DNA of 64,000 bases from Isoetes taiwanensis (Eukaryota > Streptophyta > Lycopodiopsida > Isoetales > Isoetaceae). This document shows, one piece after another, positions 10,713-20,579 of this stretch (the stretch's first letter is position 1; every line of letters starts with the position of its first letter). Under the pieces are notes generated by a model. It worked only from the letters and a program-made list of their open reading frames with translations, did no database searches and was not told the origin of the DNA. The stretch is taken from positions 3,570,356-3,634,355 of the forward strand of contig JAJEKV010000019.1 in NCBI GenBank assembly GCA_021234155.1, in the 5' to 3' direction. Both the position numbers and the translations under genes were made by a program.

Positions 10713-11664
10713 GGCTCACGGCAAGGGGAGTCTTGGGATCTCTTCATAGGCTTCTTGGGGGTTCGGTAGCTCTGGCGGGGTTTGAGCTGGAATGCTTCGA
10801 AGTTGGCCTCCCCTCCTTCGGCCGGTTTTGACCCTCATTTTTGCCCGTAGTAGGCTGCGTAGTCTTCATGCATCTTCTTGTATATTTTGTAATCTGCTAA
10901 CTCTTTCTTGTACCTCCTCTCTGGTCCTAAGGTGTAATGCAGTCTCGAGGCGGTTTTGGTTGCTTTCTTCCGCTGCCTTCTCTCGCATCTAGCTTCTTTG
11001 CTTCTTGCCATACAGAGAATGGTGGGGGCACTTGGCGGGGGTGGGTTAATCTGTGTCTCAAGCTGTGTTTGGAGTTGGGCTTGGCTCTTCCTCGCTGGAT
11101 TTCCTCTGTTTGAGGTTGAGGGTTAGGCTGCTGGCTGTGAGGATTCTCCCGTTCAGAAGGGTTGCCTCCAAGAATCTTTTGCTATGTCGGCCAGTCTCCT
11201 CCCGACGCGAGGTTGGGGATTGTTAAGCCAACCGGTTGGCTCGTTTATAGATCTGGCCGGCCAGGGTTCTTCTCTTCTTTTCGGGGGTTCTTGGGTCATT
11301 ACCCTTTTTCCTTTGGGGTCGGGGTCCTCTCTGTTCTTGGTTCTTTGTTCCCGCCATTGGTGATCTTACGGTTACGCAACCTCCTCATACCCTTACGTTC
11401 TCGCTTTTCTCCTCCTTCCTCTTGGCTCTTTCTTCTCTTCTTCTTGCCTTTTCCTCTTTCTTCTTGGCCTTTTCTTCTTTCCTCTTTGCCTTTTCTTCTT
11501 TCCTCCGCCTCCTCTCCAAATTCTGTAATACCTAGGCGCCTCTCCATGTCAGCCTTGCCGGTTTGTCGCCGACATCTTTGAGCTTATTCAGTATTTGCGC
11601 GAGCACTTGTATTTGGGCCTATCTTCCTTCTTTGGCTGCTTGCGGTTTGTTTGGTCCTAGCCAT
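10449..11664 (-). CDS. Retrotransposon-encoded histone H3-like (CENH3-like) protein, frame-interrupted
   Basis: The minus strand starts at ATG 11664 with MARTKQTASSQRRK: the first seven residues after Met are exactly those of canonical H3. Then come a K/E/R-rich segment (about 11547-11299), a Pro/Gln-rich segment with WPARSINEPTGWLNN (about 11265), a predicted helix with LETALHLRTREEVQERV (about 10930), a PKKPMKR piece resembling the H3 KKPHR linker, and the histone fold (10712-10449). Total span is about 405 codons, against 135 for H3. The parts lie in different frames, with stops at about 11584, 11299, 11155 and 10867 and a one-base shift at about 10709. The fold is uninterrupted. It sits between the primer site and gag, on the pol strand. 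A spliced gene or a captured host gene are alternatives. Function is not known; a nucleosome-incorporated or chromatin-targeting role is inference. Confidence 0.8.
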
Positions 11665-11881
11665 TGTGCGGCAAATCGATTTGGGCAGAGGCCAAAAGAT
11701 CGGCTAATGAGAAGGAGCTCGTGGAAGCACGGGAGAAACCTAAAAATGAGCCTATGTCCCGTAATTTATAGGGTTGGATTTTTTTAGGGTTTGGTCGATT
11801 TAATCTTCTGGTGGTTTTGCTGGCGAAAGTCTCCCTGTCTTGGGCGAAGTTGGGGTCTTGTTTGGTGCTGCTTCTTCGAAT

Positions 11882-11949
11882 GGCTCTAAGAGTGCGCGGG
11901 AGGGGTGTTAGGTTGGGACCTAACTATGCTCTGGCGCACTCTTGGAGTC
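11882..11949. repeat. Hairpin repeat copy 3
   Basis: Same structure: outer stem of about 16 pairs (GACTCTAAGAGTGCGC against its complement), inner stem GTTAGGT/ACCTAAC. It lies about 220 bp upstream (element sense) of the ARTKQTA start codon. Confidence 0.85.
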
Positions 11950-12093
11950 GTCGGTCTTCTCTGCTCCAACACACCCAATTTACACAATTTACATGCTGTT
12001 ACTCCCTAATTTAAGCATTTTAAGCAGGATCCTATCATTACTTTGACCCTTTTTATTAATTTACAATCAATTTTAAGGGTCACTTTGGGGGAT

Positions 12094-12161
12094 GACTCTA
12101 AGAGTGCGCGGGAGGGGTGTTAGGTTGGGACCTAACTATGCTCTGGCGCACTCTTGGAGTC
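12094..12161. repeat. Hairpin repeat copy 2
   Basis: This copy is nearly identical to the one at 11882-11949. Starts of successive copies are about 210-215 bp apart. The intervening sequences are unalike, so the hairpin itself is the conserved unit. Confidence 0.85.
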
Positions 12162-12308
12162 GTTGTTCCAAAAGTGACTTGTACTTAATGTTTTTCGATG
12201 TTTTAACATACAATTCTAGCTATTTCGAACTCTTTTGATCGGGATTTCGTCTTTTATCTTACCATTTGGAGTTTCTAAGGTCAAGTTCTAGGGTTTATAT
12301 GGGGTGAC

Positions 12309-12376
12309 GACTCTAAGAGTGCGCGAAAGGGCCATTAGGTCTGAACCTAACATGCTCCGGGCGCACTCTTGGAGTC
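12309..12376. repeat. Hairpin repeat copy 1, nearest the primer site
   Basis: The outer stem is fully kept (GACTCTAAGAGTGCGC / GCGCACTCTTGGAGTC). The inner stem has compensating-looking changes (ATTAGGT-ctga-ACCTAAC), so pairing is kept while the loop varies. It lies about 200 bp downstream of the 5' LTR in element sense. Confidence 0.85.
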
Positions 12377-12569
12377 ATTGGCCAAAAGTGCTTGAATTTT
12401 TGTAGGATCTTTTAAGTGCCTATGTTCTCTAATTATCCTAATCTTAGATAATTACTAGCTCTACCCCAGGGAAAGAAAAATTTTCCCGCTACTCGAGGTT
12501 TGAGGGTCCTATCAAGTTAGTACTACTGGGAGCATGGTCAGTGCTTTGCTCTTGGTCTCCAAGAACATT

Positions 12570-12582
12570 GCTCTGATACCAC
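12570..12582 (-). promoter_or_regulatory. Primer binding site (tRNA-iMet type)
   Basis: On the minus strand the 5' LTR end CGTCACA is followed by one G and then TGGTATCAGAGC. This is the standard plant initiator-tRNA-Met primer sequence. It fixes the element's direction and the right LTR as 5'. Confidence 0.93.
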
Positions 12583-14247
12583 TGTGACGTCCCCTACTGT
12601 TATCTGATTGCACTCACCGCATACAAACAGGAGTTCATCCCCCATACCAGCTCCATGCTAATCTGGGGCCCTCACATGACACCGCAACCGTGGACGGGTT
12701 CGGTGGGAAGAGTGGAAGGGTCATTGCACCCCGTCTCCCTCAGGGCCTACCTAGCTGCGGAAGCGTAAACATACATGTCAGTAGCACATACATCAACATC
12801 ATATGACCATCACGAAGGATGGTCCTCCACATATCTGCATAGACAAAGATCAGCACTGCACATAGGAAATCCTACCCAAGGCTCAGACTCAAGGGATGAC
12901 TGACGGCTTGGGTCTCCAGAGTTCATTGCAGACAGAATTCATGGCAATGGATTTGGCTGGCATATGAACATAGCTTAGGGTTGTCCACTCCATCCGCCCC
13001 TCCTGTGCACACTTTGCAAGAGTGGTGCGAAAAGTGTCGGGACACGATCAGTAGCCCCGCCGGATGCATAGCCAAGAGGGCTACTCCTGGGCTCATCTTC
13101 CCAGTTCCGATGGGGCAGGTAGGGATCACTCCCTCCAGAGATCTACATGCTGACTCAAGGTGGCTAGAGGGCCACTGCCCGTATTCGACTGAACCCACTG
13201 GAAGGTGAACACCACCCCACGGGTGTCGAGCCCATGCCTTGCCCGCACGCAGTGGCAAGCCATTGGACCTAGCCACAATGGTTCCCGGTAGGCCTTACAC
13301 ACCAGAGGAACCGTTCATGAGTCAGGACATGAACCTCCTTCTCTGCCAGTCTGGCCCCTTCACCCACATCCCGGTGTGGCTCTTGTGCACAGGCCGAATC
13401 TACAGTGTGCTAGAGAGGCTACTCTAGGAGCATCAACTACAAAGCTTTAGGTCTCTACCCCCCTTCCCAATACAAGGAGTTCATAGAGATACATCATCCA
13501 TATACATCACAGAAGAACTAAAGAACAAGATCTAACCTACAACATAGAGTTAGGTTCTTTAGTTAGAATCTGCTATCTAGAGATCTGGATGGCCAATCTA
13601 ATAGGCTAAACCTACTGATTCAATGACTAAAATAGGGTTTAGACTATCTAATTGGCCAAATACCTGATCCTTGAGGGGCTCCTCCTGACCTGAGCTCGAC
13701 CATCCTGCTGAAACGCTCGAATCTAGAGAAACTAAGGATGCAACTCTCCTAGCTCGAGTCTGGGATGCGGTTTTGGCTGTTGAGGCAGCCAAAACATAGT
13801 CCTGAAGCCCTAAAATCGAAAATTGGGCTAGTTAGGGTTTCCTACTCTATATAGACAAGGGAGTTGGCTAGGGTTTCCAATTATCCCCTTTTTGGCATGT
13901 GGGATAATTGGAACATGGGCCCACTTGCCTTTAAGGGCTAGGTGGCCAAATGTGCACACATGGAAATGTGTGCCCACATTAATGTGTACCTTGGAAAAGG
14001 TGCACATTAATTGCACCTATGGGTGTGGCCCACTTGGCATGAAGTGTCCACTTGGAAATGTGTGCCCACATTAATGTGTACATTGGAAAATGTGCACATT
14101 AATAGTTGCACATATTTCTGGCAAGTTGCCCCCTAGGGCTACTCACCTGGCTACACGCTAGCGTACACGTCAGCTGGAGTGGCGTGTACGCGTGACGAGG
14201 CAGTACGGTATACGTCCTGGGGCCGTATACTGTGCTGGAACGTCACA
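12583..14247 (-). repeat. 5' LTR of the chromovirus
   Basis: This 1665-bp partner of 864-2526 has the same ends. The element's promoter should lie within it, but I could not place a TATA box with confidence. Differences from the left LTR are clustered in CpG-rich words and include small indels. Confidence 0.95.
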
Positions 14248-14252
14248 GCTTT

Positions 14253-14770
14253 TAGCACTTGCTATCATAATTGTGCCTGCCCTATAAGACAACCAAATGT
14301 ATTGGGGCATTTGCTGATGTAAGGATAATTATTAGGGCATGTTTTGGCTCTATTCTCAAAGAAATCTGTTGCAAAGCTGGAATTTAGTACCCATTGAGAG
14401 ATTAGCTTTCTTGGCATTTTTTATGATGCCTTTTACCTGCAAAAGTCCTGGTTCTACACATTTATGAACCAAGTTACAATCCCCGAAATGATCATGGGAA
14501 TAGCCATCTGATGTTTTCTCACCAGTTTATCCAGAAGAAAGAATAAAATCTAGGACTTTCTTTGACTAAGATCCGGTACTTCCCTTGTTTACGTTTCAGT
14601 GAGCAGCTGTTTACCTATTTGACCATGCTAATTATTTCTTGATATATAAGGATAATATTGCATTGCATAAGCACAAAAAATGGTCTAAGGCTTGAGACAC
14701 TCTTTTGGTACATTTTAGTATTACCTGGACAGAAAACAAGCAATAGAAACCCGTAACAGCTGATGGTTTA
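14253..14770. other. Spacer between chromovirus and Helitron
   Basis: About 0.5 kb of AT-rich sequence with no recognised gene. It resumes the host sequence after the GCTTT target duplication. Confidence 0.4.
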
Positions 14771-15229
14771 TCAATCAAATCAGCCTATCTCATTATTAAT
14801 GGGCTGTTAAGGTTTAAATTAAGTTTGAAGAGCAATTTGGCTTTTGTTTTGAAGTTGGCACCATAGCCAAGCATGCGATATCAGTGGAAAAAAATATCTA
14901 AAAACTTACCAGTTCCTGATTAGGTTGCTTGACATGTGCAGAAGAATGCCCTCGGTTTAGTGACTACAATTGAATTTAACAGAACTGTGTCATATGTAAG
15001 TATACTTTATGTTGAGTTCAGGTTCAAAGATGGGTCGTTATAATGTTTCAAAGCATTTGCTCTGTTCCATAGTGCAATGTGGACGCAAACTCTTAATCAT
15101 ATAGCATCAGCTTATTGACACAGTCAACTTAGGCTTTAGGGGAAATTGAATCTTTATTTAGACTTATGACATTTGTGTTCATATCTTTGTTTGTTTTGAT
15201 TTAAATTTCCTTATTGATCTTCTCTTTAC

Positions 15230-16090
15230 TTTCAGGAAGAAGGAAAAGCTTTATGATAAGATACATATAATAGAATTTGGAACAACTTATGGCTATGGCT
15301 TCCAATGGCCCCCTTTTATTCGTGATATATCTAAGTCCTCTCCAGCCCTTCAACTGCGCATGACTTTCTAGATTATCCTTGTCAAGGTTCGACATTAGAA
15401 AAGCTGCGGGATATTGGCGAAGGTTAATGCAAATATCAAAGCACCATTTGGTATAAATCTTAAAACTCATGCGGTTGAAGAGAAACGGGAATCGTAAATG
15501 TGGCTCTACTGGCCGAGGATGAGCTTCTAATTGTCCATACAAAGATTCAGGCAAGCAAAATTTGTTTGATGAGACGGTGATACGGAATGTCCTCGGGAAA
15601 TTATGGTGAAGAAAGTAGCCAAAGATGAAGCCTGTGACTTTTCATTCAAGGCGTGCTTAATCTACCGGAGACTGCACCTTTCTTCATGACTAGGTTCCTA
15701 GAGATAATCCCATGGTATGCAACCATGATAGATATTCTAGAAATTAAGGGATACCCATGTGAGGGAACTGTTTTTGAGAGGCGTAGATTTGGGGAGCGAA
15801 TAGTGAATGTGGTTGCTTGTGAAGGATTGGAGAGACAGAAAAGGAGTGAAACGTATAAGCGATGGCACTCTAGAATGGAGGATCTTTGGTTTTGTACTTC
15901 CAGAGATAGATGCAAACATATTAAGAACATCACAAGAGATGGTAAACTTATATAACAAAGATTTCTACTTAACCACAGATGGAGGCTGGCTTCTATTTGG
16001 ATGGAAGGAGCAGGTACTACAAGTTTTTTCAGCTTGGACCTTCAAAAGAAAGGAATCTCGGTGTGGCAGATCCAAACGAACTGCTTGAAC
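15230..16090 (+). pseudogene. GRAS-domain transcription regulator fragment
   Basis: The piece begins after a splice-acceptor-like ttactttcag and encodes KIHIIEFGTTYGYGFQWPP, corresponding to the VHIID motif of GRAS proteins. A stop at about 15370 follows LRMTF. Further on are LNLPETAPFFMTRFLEIIPWY and RRRFGERIVNVVACEGLERQ (PFYRE region), then after a frame change YLTTDGGWLLFGWKEQVLQV and FSAWT (SAW motif). It resembles the SCL/LISCL subgroup. The N-terminal half is absent and the frame is broken at least three times. Confidence 0.85.
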
Positions 16091-16195
16091 TAATTGTCAT
16101 CGTTTTTCTGAAAATATGGCCATGTTTTTCGAGATTTCAAGTCTCAGAAGTTTTCCAAACAGACCCTGTATAAGTTATATGAGTTGTTGTCTACT

Positions 16196-16701
16196 ATGAA
16201 CATGAATCTTTATAGATCTGATCATGAGCCAATAATTGTTCGTGAGCCCCAAGTAGTTGTACAGACAACGAATGATTCTTGAGGAAATATGGTCAAAAAG
16301 TTGTTAAAGGAAATTTAAATCCAGGGTATAAAATCAGTTGGTATTCCATTTTAAACTAAAACAATTTGTAATATGCATTGTTAATGTGCTAACATGCTGT
16401 CTGTTTCATCTCATGACATTGCAGGAGCTATTACAAGTGTACAAATTTAGGATGCCCTATAAGAAAGCATGTTGAAAAGGCATCTAATGATCCTAAAGCA
16501 GTCATAACTACATATGAAGGAAAACACAATCATGACGTCACTGCTGCAAGAAACAACAGCTATGACAGAGTAAATATGGATGCTATGGCGGTAGCACCTA
16601 TCCTTGCAATTGAGGCAAATGTACCTTCAATGTCAACTTCATCTACAAACCATGATCATGGATCAAGAACTGGCAGGGAGTTGAGAGAAAGTGTTGTCTG
16701 A
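16196..16701 (+). pseudogene. WRKY group I C-terminal domain fragment
   Basis: Upstream residues EPIIVREPQVVVQTTND match the linker before the C-terminal WRKY domain of group I factors. Then about 15-20 bp are missing, so only RKYGQKVVKGNLNP remains and the Trp of WRKY is lost. An intron (about 16326-16424) at the family's conserved position follows. The second exon encodes [20 protein letters not shown] and [15 protein letters not shown], with the C-x4-C and H-x-H zinc ligands, and ends at TGA 16699. DNA binding should be lost. Confidence 0.85.
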
Positions 16702-17055
16702 GACCAAAGTAAAAATCGAGCAGCAAATGATGAACAGAAGGAATGATGTTCTTAAGTTTAGTAGACATGAGTAGCATGACAGACGCCACTAAGAAGGACC
16801 CAGTTACGTCAAAAGAAGAGCATATGTCAATTATGAATGACTCTTTGCACTTGGCCCCAACATTTCAAGGGGCGTCAGCCTTAATTTATATCGCAGATAT
16901 TGGAAGTAGCAATGGGACAAAAAGCTGGTCTTGCAGAAAGACAACTTGTGCGTCTCAAAAATTTAGTATCGAACATGCATAAACACCCTGTAAATTACCA
17001 TGGAATTTCCATGGCATCCTATTAGAGCTTACATCTGGCCTTCACTAGGATAAGG

Positions 17056-17160
17056 TCTAAGCCAGAAGTATGGTCCAATGTTAAAGATTTTTGGGTTTGT
17101 GTAATTTGCCAACTATGGTCCAATGTTAAAGATTTTTGGGTTTGTGTAATTTGCCAACTG
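17056..17160 (+). repeat. Local direct duplication
   Basis: A segment of about 49 bp containing 'tatggtccaatgttaaagat' occurs twice in a row (about 17066-17113 and 17114-17160). No coding role is seen. Confidence 0.7.
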
Positions 17161-18905
17161 AACTTATTGTTTTCCTGGTGTCAGCAACTTTTCTAACATG
17201 ATGGTCCTAGAGGGAAGTAAACAATGATAGCTATGGTAATGTGATGTCCAAATAGGTCATGGACAAGCATGGTGGGTTGAAGTGAGACATTTATGTCAAA
17301 AATTGATTCAATGGGATAAAGTTTTATTCAAGTCATTTGGGTGCACATTCCATTAACAAGGAGAATCACTTAAACCAAACATGTCGATTAAAACATTTTA
17401 GAAACAAAAATTATGGTATTGTAGAGCATATTATGTCGATTTACATTTAGCATTGAAGGACAAATGTGTTGTCAATATCTGATTCTCTTGCAGTCAAGTG
17501 CAAGATTGTAAGTAGAACCTATGTCCTTAGATGCACCAGAGTTTCTCTATAATTATCTGATTCCTATTTATATGGACTTTTAATTGGATTGTGAACTCAA
17601 AGCTGTCACAACTCCCATGCAGAAGTCCATTGATATGGAGCCATTGGGAAAATCTTTGCTCATTAGCACCCTATACATTTGAAATGCTATATTTATTTTG
17701 AAGCTTAGAACACATTGCTTGGGTAATGCATGGCCTATACAGTATACGGTTGGTGTTAGTCATAAACATGCCTACAGGTGCATGGCAATGTTGGCTTCCT
17801 TCAAACCTCGTTTTTGTGCTCACTACATAGACTGCTATTATTACCAGATAGTCGAGGCCTCTCCAACGAGGAAAATGACGAGGCATGGCTTTTTAAACTT
17901 GTGTCAAAAATGAGCTTAAGATAGTGCACTTTTAGGAGTGAAAAACAAAAAGTAAAACGTTAAATTAAACTTTCATCTTGCATAAAGCTTGAAGCAATCT
18001 CTAAACCAAGTAATTTAAGTGACTTATCATGTCTTCTTTGCAAGTTTGATTTAAGCAGTTTATATTGCAATGGGAATGCACCATATTTGCCATGTCACAT
18101 TGTATTAGTATGGGGTAACTCACACAAAAATTTCTCAAAATTATACCATTAACCTTCACTCCACATTTAACACAACCCTCCATCATTCAACACAAGCCTT
18201 CTCACGTGAAATATATCCACCATTTTTATTGGTTTTTTAAATTATGCCTAATGAAAAGCCCAGCAACGCTGGGCACTTTTTCTAGTTATTATATATGGGC
18301 TTGAAGTTACAATTATTAAGATCATTCATAGTGTGCGGGGATATTGCTGAGTAATGGGCAAGTACATGTTTGGAACCTTAGAATATGTACAAAGATTAAA
18401 TTCTTTACCTAAGTGTTATTGTTGCAGATGCATGAGTTAATTTCTTAAGTTTTTAAGCTTAAGTAGATCCAATGGTCGAGATTGATGGGATCTCCAGTTA
18501 CCATAAAGGTTAACTGGCCAGGCCCGTCACAAGAACTTTTGCATGCTGTTTTGAATAAAGTGCTTGGTTCAGCAATGCGAGAAGGTTGTGAAGTAGATCA
18601 GTGAAAAGCTATCGTCTCCCGGGTAGAACAATTGAATTTGTGGAGGAATAGGTTGCATCCATTGCCTTACATTTTTCTACTTGAAGTGTTGCTAGCGTAT
18701 GCGATTGGGGTAGTCTTGTCGAAGGAGCCAGAGCTTCTTTCAAGAGGGTTTTAAATTTTCCTAGCTATGGATGCATAATTTGAAATCTCTAATGACATTT
18801 TTGAATTTAATTGATATGGACAACCACATAGATAGGCTAAGGAACAAGAAAGGGTTACATCTCGAAAAAAAATGTATTTTCATGCTAAATAGTAAATACA
18901 TATAC

Positions 18906-19275
18906 ATTTGGTAAGGTAAGGAATAGAATAGAATAGATTTTTTAACGTCCACGGAGACCAATAGGTCATGGGACCCATACAATGGGCTAGTACAATCATT
19001 ACTACTAGGATTAAAAAACCCCTGCCTCGAAAGGTTTTCAAGGGAAAAACCTTTGCAGTAATGATGATACTAGACAATTGGAGATAATGACTACTGAGGG
19101 CTCAGTAATTGACGATGTTCATCTAGAACCTCAAGTATATATAATGTCAAGTCATGCACAGATGGTGCTCTGAGAAGTTGTGGAAGCGTGGAATGGAATG
19201 TTAAGATCAAAAAATGATTCCGGACTATCTCAAAAGCAGGGCAACTCAGAAGAGTATGGCTTTCATCTAAATTAA
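18906..19275 (-). mobile_element. 5'-truncated LINE tail with pentanucleotide end
   Basis: On the minus strand this is the last 360 bp or so of the LINE also seen at 30480-30862, including the region of its LSCPAF zinc-knuckle remnant and the (ATTCT)n tail, here GAATA repeats at 18915-18935. Sister units read straight through this point (23140-23150, 33660-33675), so it is a later insertion into unit I. Confidence 0.75.
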
Positions 19276-19486
19276 ATTAATTAGAGTAGGGAAGATTAAA
19301 TCTTGCACCGCATTCATATAACTACATTACATTAAATAATATTAGCACATACTATTGGCAATTGGAGTATTAGCACATACAAATTTGTATTTTCTAGCAC
19401 CAATGTCCAGTATAACCTTTATTCAAATACCAGAAATATATGGAGTTCTTTTTTTTATGTCGAAGATACTCTCTTGGCCTCAACGA

Positions 19487-20086
19487 TGACATACCATACC
19501 AAAGACCTTCGAAACCACACTCAACCTGAAGGAAAATTGTTCTTGATCTCTTGATAAGAATCTATGAAAGAAAGCCCAAATTGAGAGGCTTGGCAATATG
19601 TAGCGAAGAGAGAGGATGTGGCATACAAATCATTACCACCCATTATAGGCATGGGGGTATCACGTTTAACAGTGCTAACAAAGCCAGGCGCATAAATATG
19701 ACCAAGAACTCCATTAATATGAGGTGATAGCTTAAAGAACTTGAAGTGAAGGTCAAGATGGGCAAAGCAATACTCCTCACTAATGCCATAGTTATGGACA
19801 TGAGATTCTTGGGCCGTGATAGGTACAACTGTAGCTTCAATAGAGAAGAGACCATCTACCTCAATAGATATTGCATTGGTGGCCTTGTTAAGAACAACCT
19901 ATAGACCTGCCTCGGGGGCTTCCCAAGATGATCCAGTTGCTAGTTTGAGTGTTACTGGGATAGAATCGAACACGATGGCTAATCGATCCACGCCATCATC
20001 CCACTTTGCAACTCTATTGGCACCAAGGTATAGTTTGTGTGAGCTAAATATGATACCTAGGGATTTGACCCATGTGAAGTCCCTAC
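19487..20086 (-). pseudogene. Root_cap pseudogene copy A
   Basis: The minus strand matches exon 2 of the intact gene at 36158-35389 from its stop back to the point 'GAAGTCCCTAC'. The TAG at 19901-19899 replaces the Gln codon that follows GL in the intact copy. The homology ends abruptly at 20086, where Ty3 RT sequence begins. Exon 1 is absent. Confidence 0.88.
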
Positions 20087-20102
20087 AACAAATTGGTCTA
20101 CA

Positions 20103-20198
20103 GCAAAAACCTTGGAGAAGCATGCAAAGCACTTGAGAATAGTTCTTGAAAAACTAAGGAGGCATCAACTCTATGCAAAGTTGTCAAAATGTCACTAA
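20103..20198 (+). pseudogene. Ty3 RT fragment fused to Root_cap copy A
   Basis: The plus strand encodes LEKHAKHLRIVLEKLRRHQL and YAKLSKC, the RT segment just after the xDD box. It begins about 15 bp beyond the truncated Root_cap sequence. Confidence 0.8.
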
Positions 20199-20211
20199 GA
20201 AACCACCAACC

Positions 20212-20290
20212 ACCTCAAAAACAATGTTCGACTTGCATGTGTTAAGCATATAGCTAGCGTTCATTCTGCGCCAAGATCAAACCCCTCTTT
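20212..20290 (-). rRNA. Mitochondrial small-subunit rRNA 5' fragment
   Basis: The complement contains AACGCTAGCTATATGCTTAA and CACATGCAAGTCGAAC, the conserved start of bacterial-type SSU rRNA in its plant mitochondrial form, with the GATCxTGG start nearby. About 80 nt only, so it is a non-functional nuclear insert. A second copy is at 24069-24146. Confidence 0.8.
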
Positions 20291-20376
20291 AACAGCAGAG
20301 ATTTGAACTGTTAGGTTATGAGAAGCGTAACGAGGGAAGGCAGAGATGGAGGTAACAGAAAAGGATAGACGATAGG

Positions 20377-20448
20377 CAATCCGAACACTTCACCGGACCA
20401 TCCAAAGTAGGAGCGACGGGCGGTGTGTACATAGGGCAGGAATGTAGG

Positions 20449-20483
<35 letters not shown>

Positions 20484-20524
20484 ACTCGTTGAAGATCAAT
20501 AATTGCAATGGTCTATCCCCATCA
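20377..20524 (-). rRNA. Nuclear 18S rRNA 3'-region fragment
   Basis: The complement gives TTGTACACACCGCCCGTCGC (with one change) and the flanking 'AGTAAGCGCGAGTCATCAGC', the conserved 3' region of cytosolic 18S rRNA. It covers about 150 nt with several mismatches. It sits in tandem with the mitochondrial piece inside a Ty3 fragment and is not a functional gene. Confidence 0.88.
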
Positions 20525-20579
20525 GGAGAACAAGAGTAGATTATTTGAGACGTGTCCTATCAACTCATGATATTTCTAA

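Larger units (their letters stand above)
864..14247 (-). mobile_element. Complete Ty3/gypsy chromovirus with an extra histone-like gene
   Basis: Two 1.66-kb direct repeats start TGTGACG and end CGTCACA, and are flanked by the 5-bp duplication GCTTT (859-863 and 14248-14252). Coding domains run on the minus strand in the order gag, protease, RT, RNase H, integrase, chromodomain, which is the Ty3/gypsy order with the C-terminal chromodomain of chromoviruses. The right LTR is therefore the 5' LTR. A tRNA-iMet-type primer site lies next to it and a purine tract lies next to the left LTR. At 13.4 kb the element is long for the group. Most of the excess is about 3 kb between primer site and gag, holding a histone H3-like gene, another ORF and repeated hairpins. 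Many frames are interrupted, so this copy looks non-autonomous as assembled. Confidence 0.95.
14771..18285 (+). mobile_element. Probable non-autonomous Helitron with captured gene fragments
   Basis: The 3' end is a GC hairpin (GCCCAGCaacGCTGGGC at about 18255) followed by a short T-rich spacer and CTAG at 18282-18285, with host T next. The proposed 5' end is TCAATCAAATC at 14771, preceded by host A. The same 11 bases form the 5' end of the separate Helitron ending at 32690. Insertion between A and T is the Helitron rule. No Rep/helicase is present. Broken GRAS and WRKY fragments lie inside. The 3' end is firm; the 5' end rests on the shared terminus. Confidence 0.6.

Noticed and set aside
11162-11581. 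139-codon plus-strand frame rich in Leu, Ser and Phe
   Set aside because: It is the reverse reading of the K/E/R-rich segment of the histone-like gene.
20377-20524. Functional 18S rRNA gene
   Set aside because: Only about 150 nt with mismatches, embedded in a retroelement mosaic and duplicated with it.
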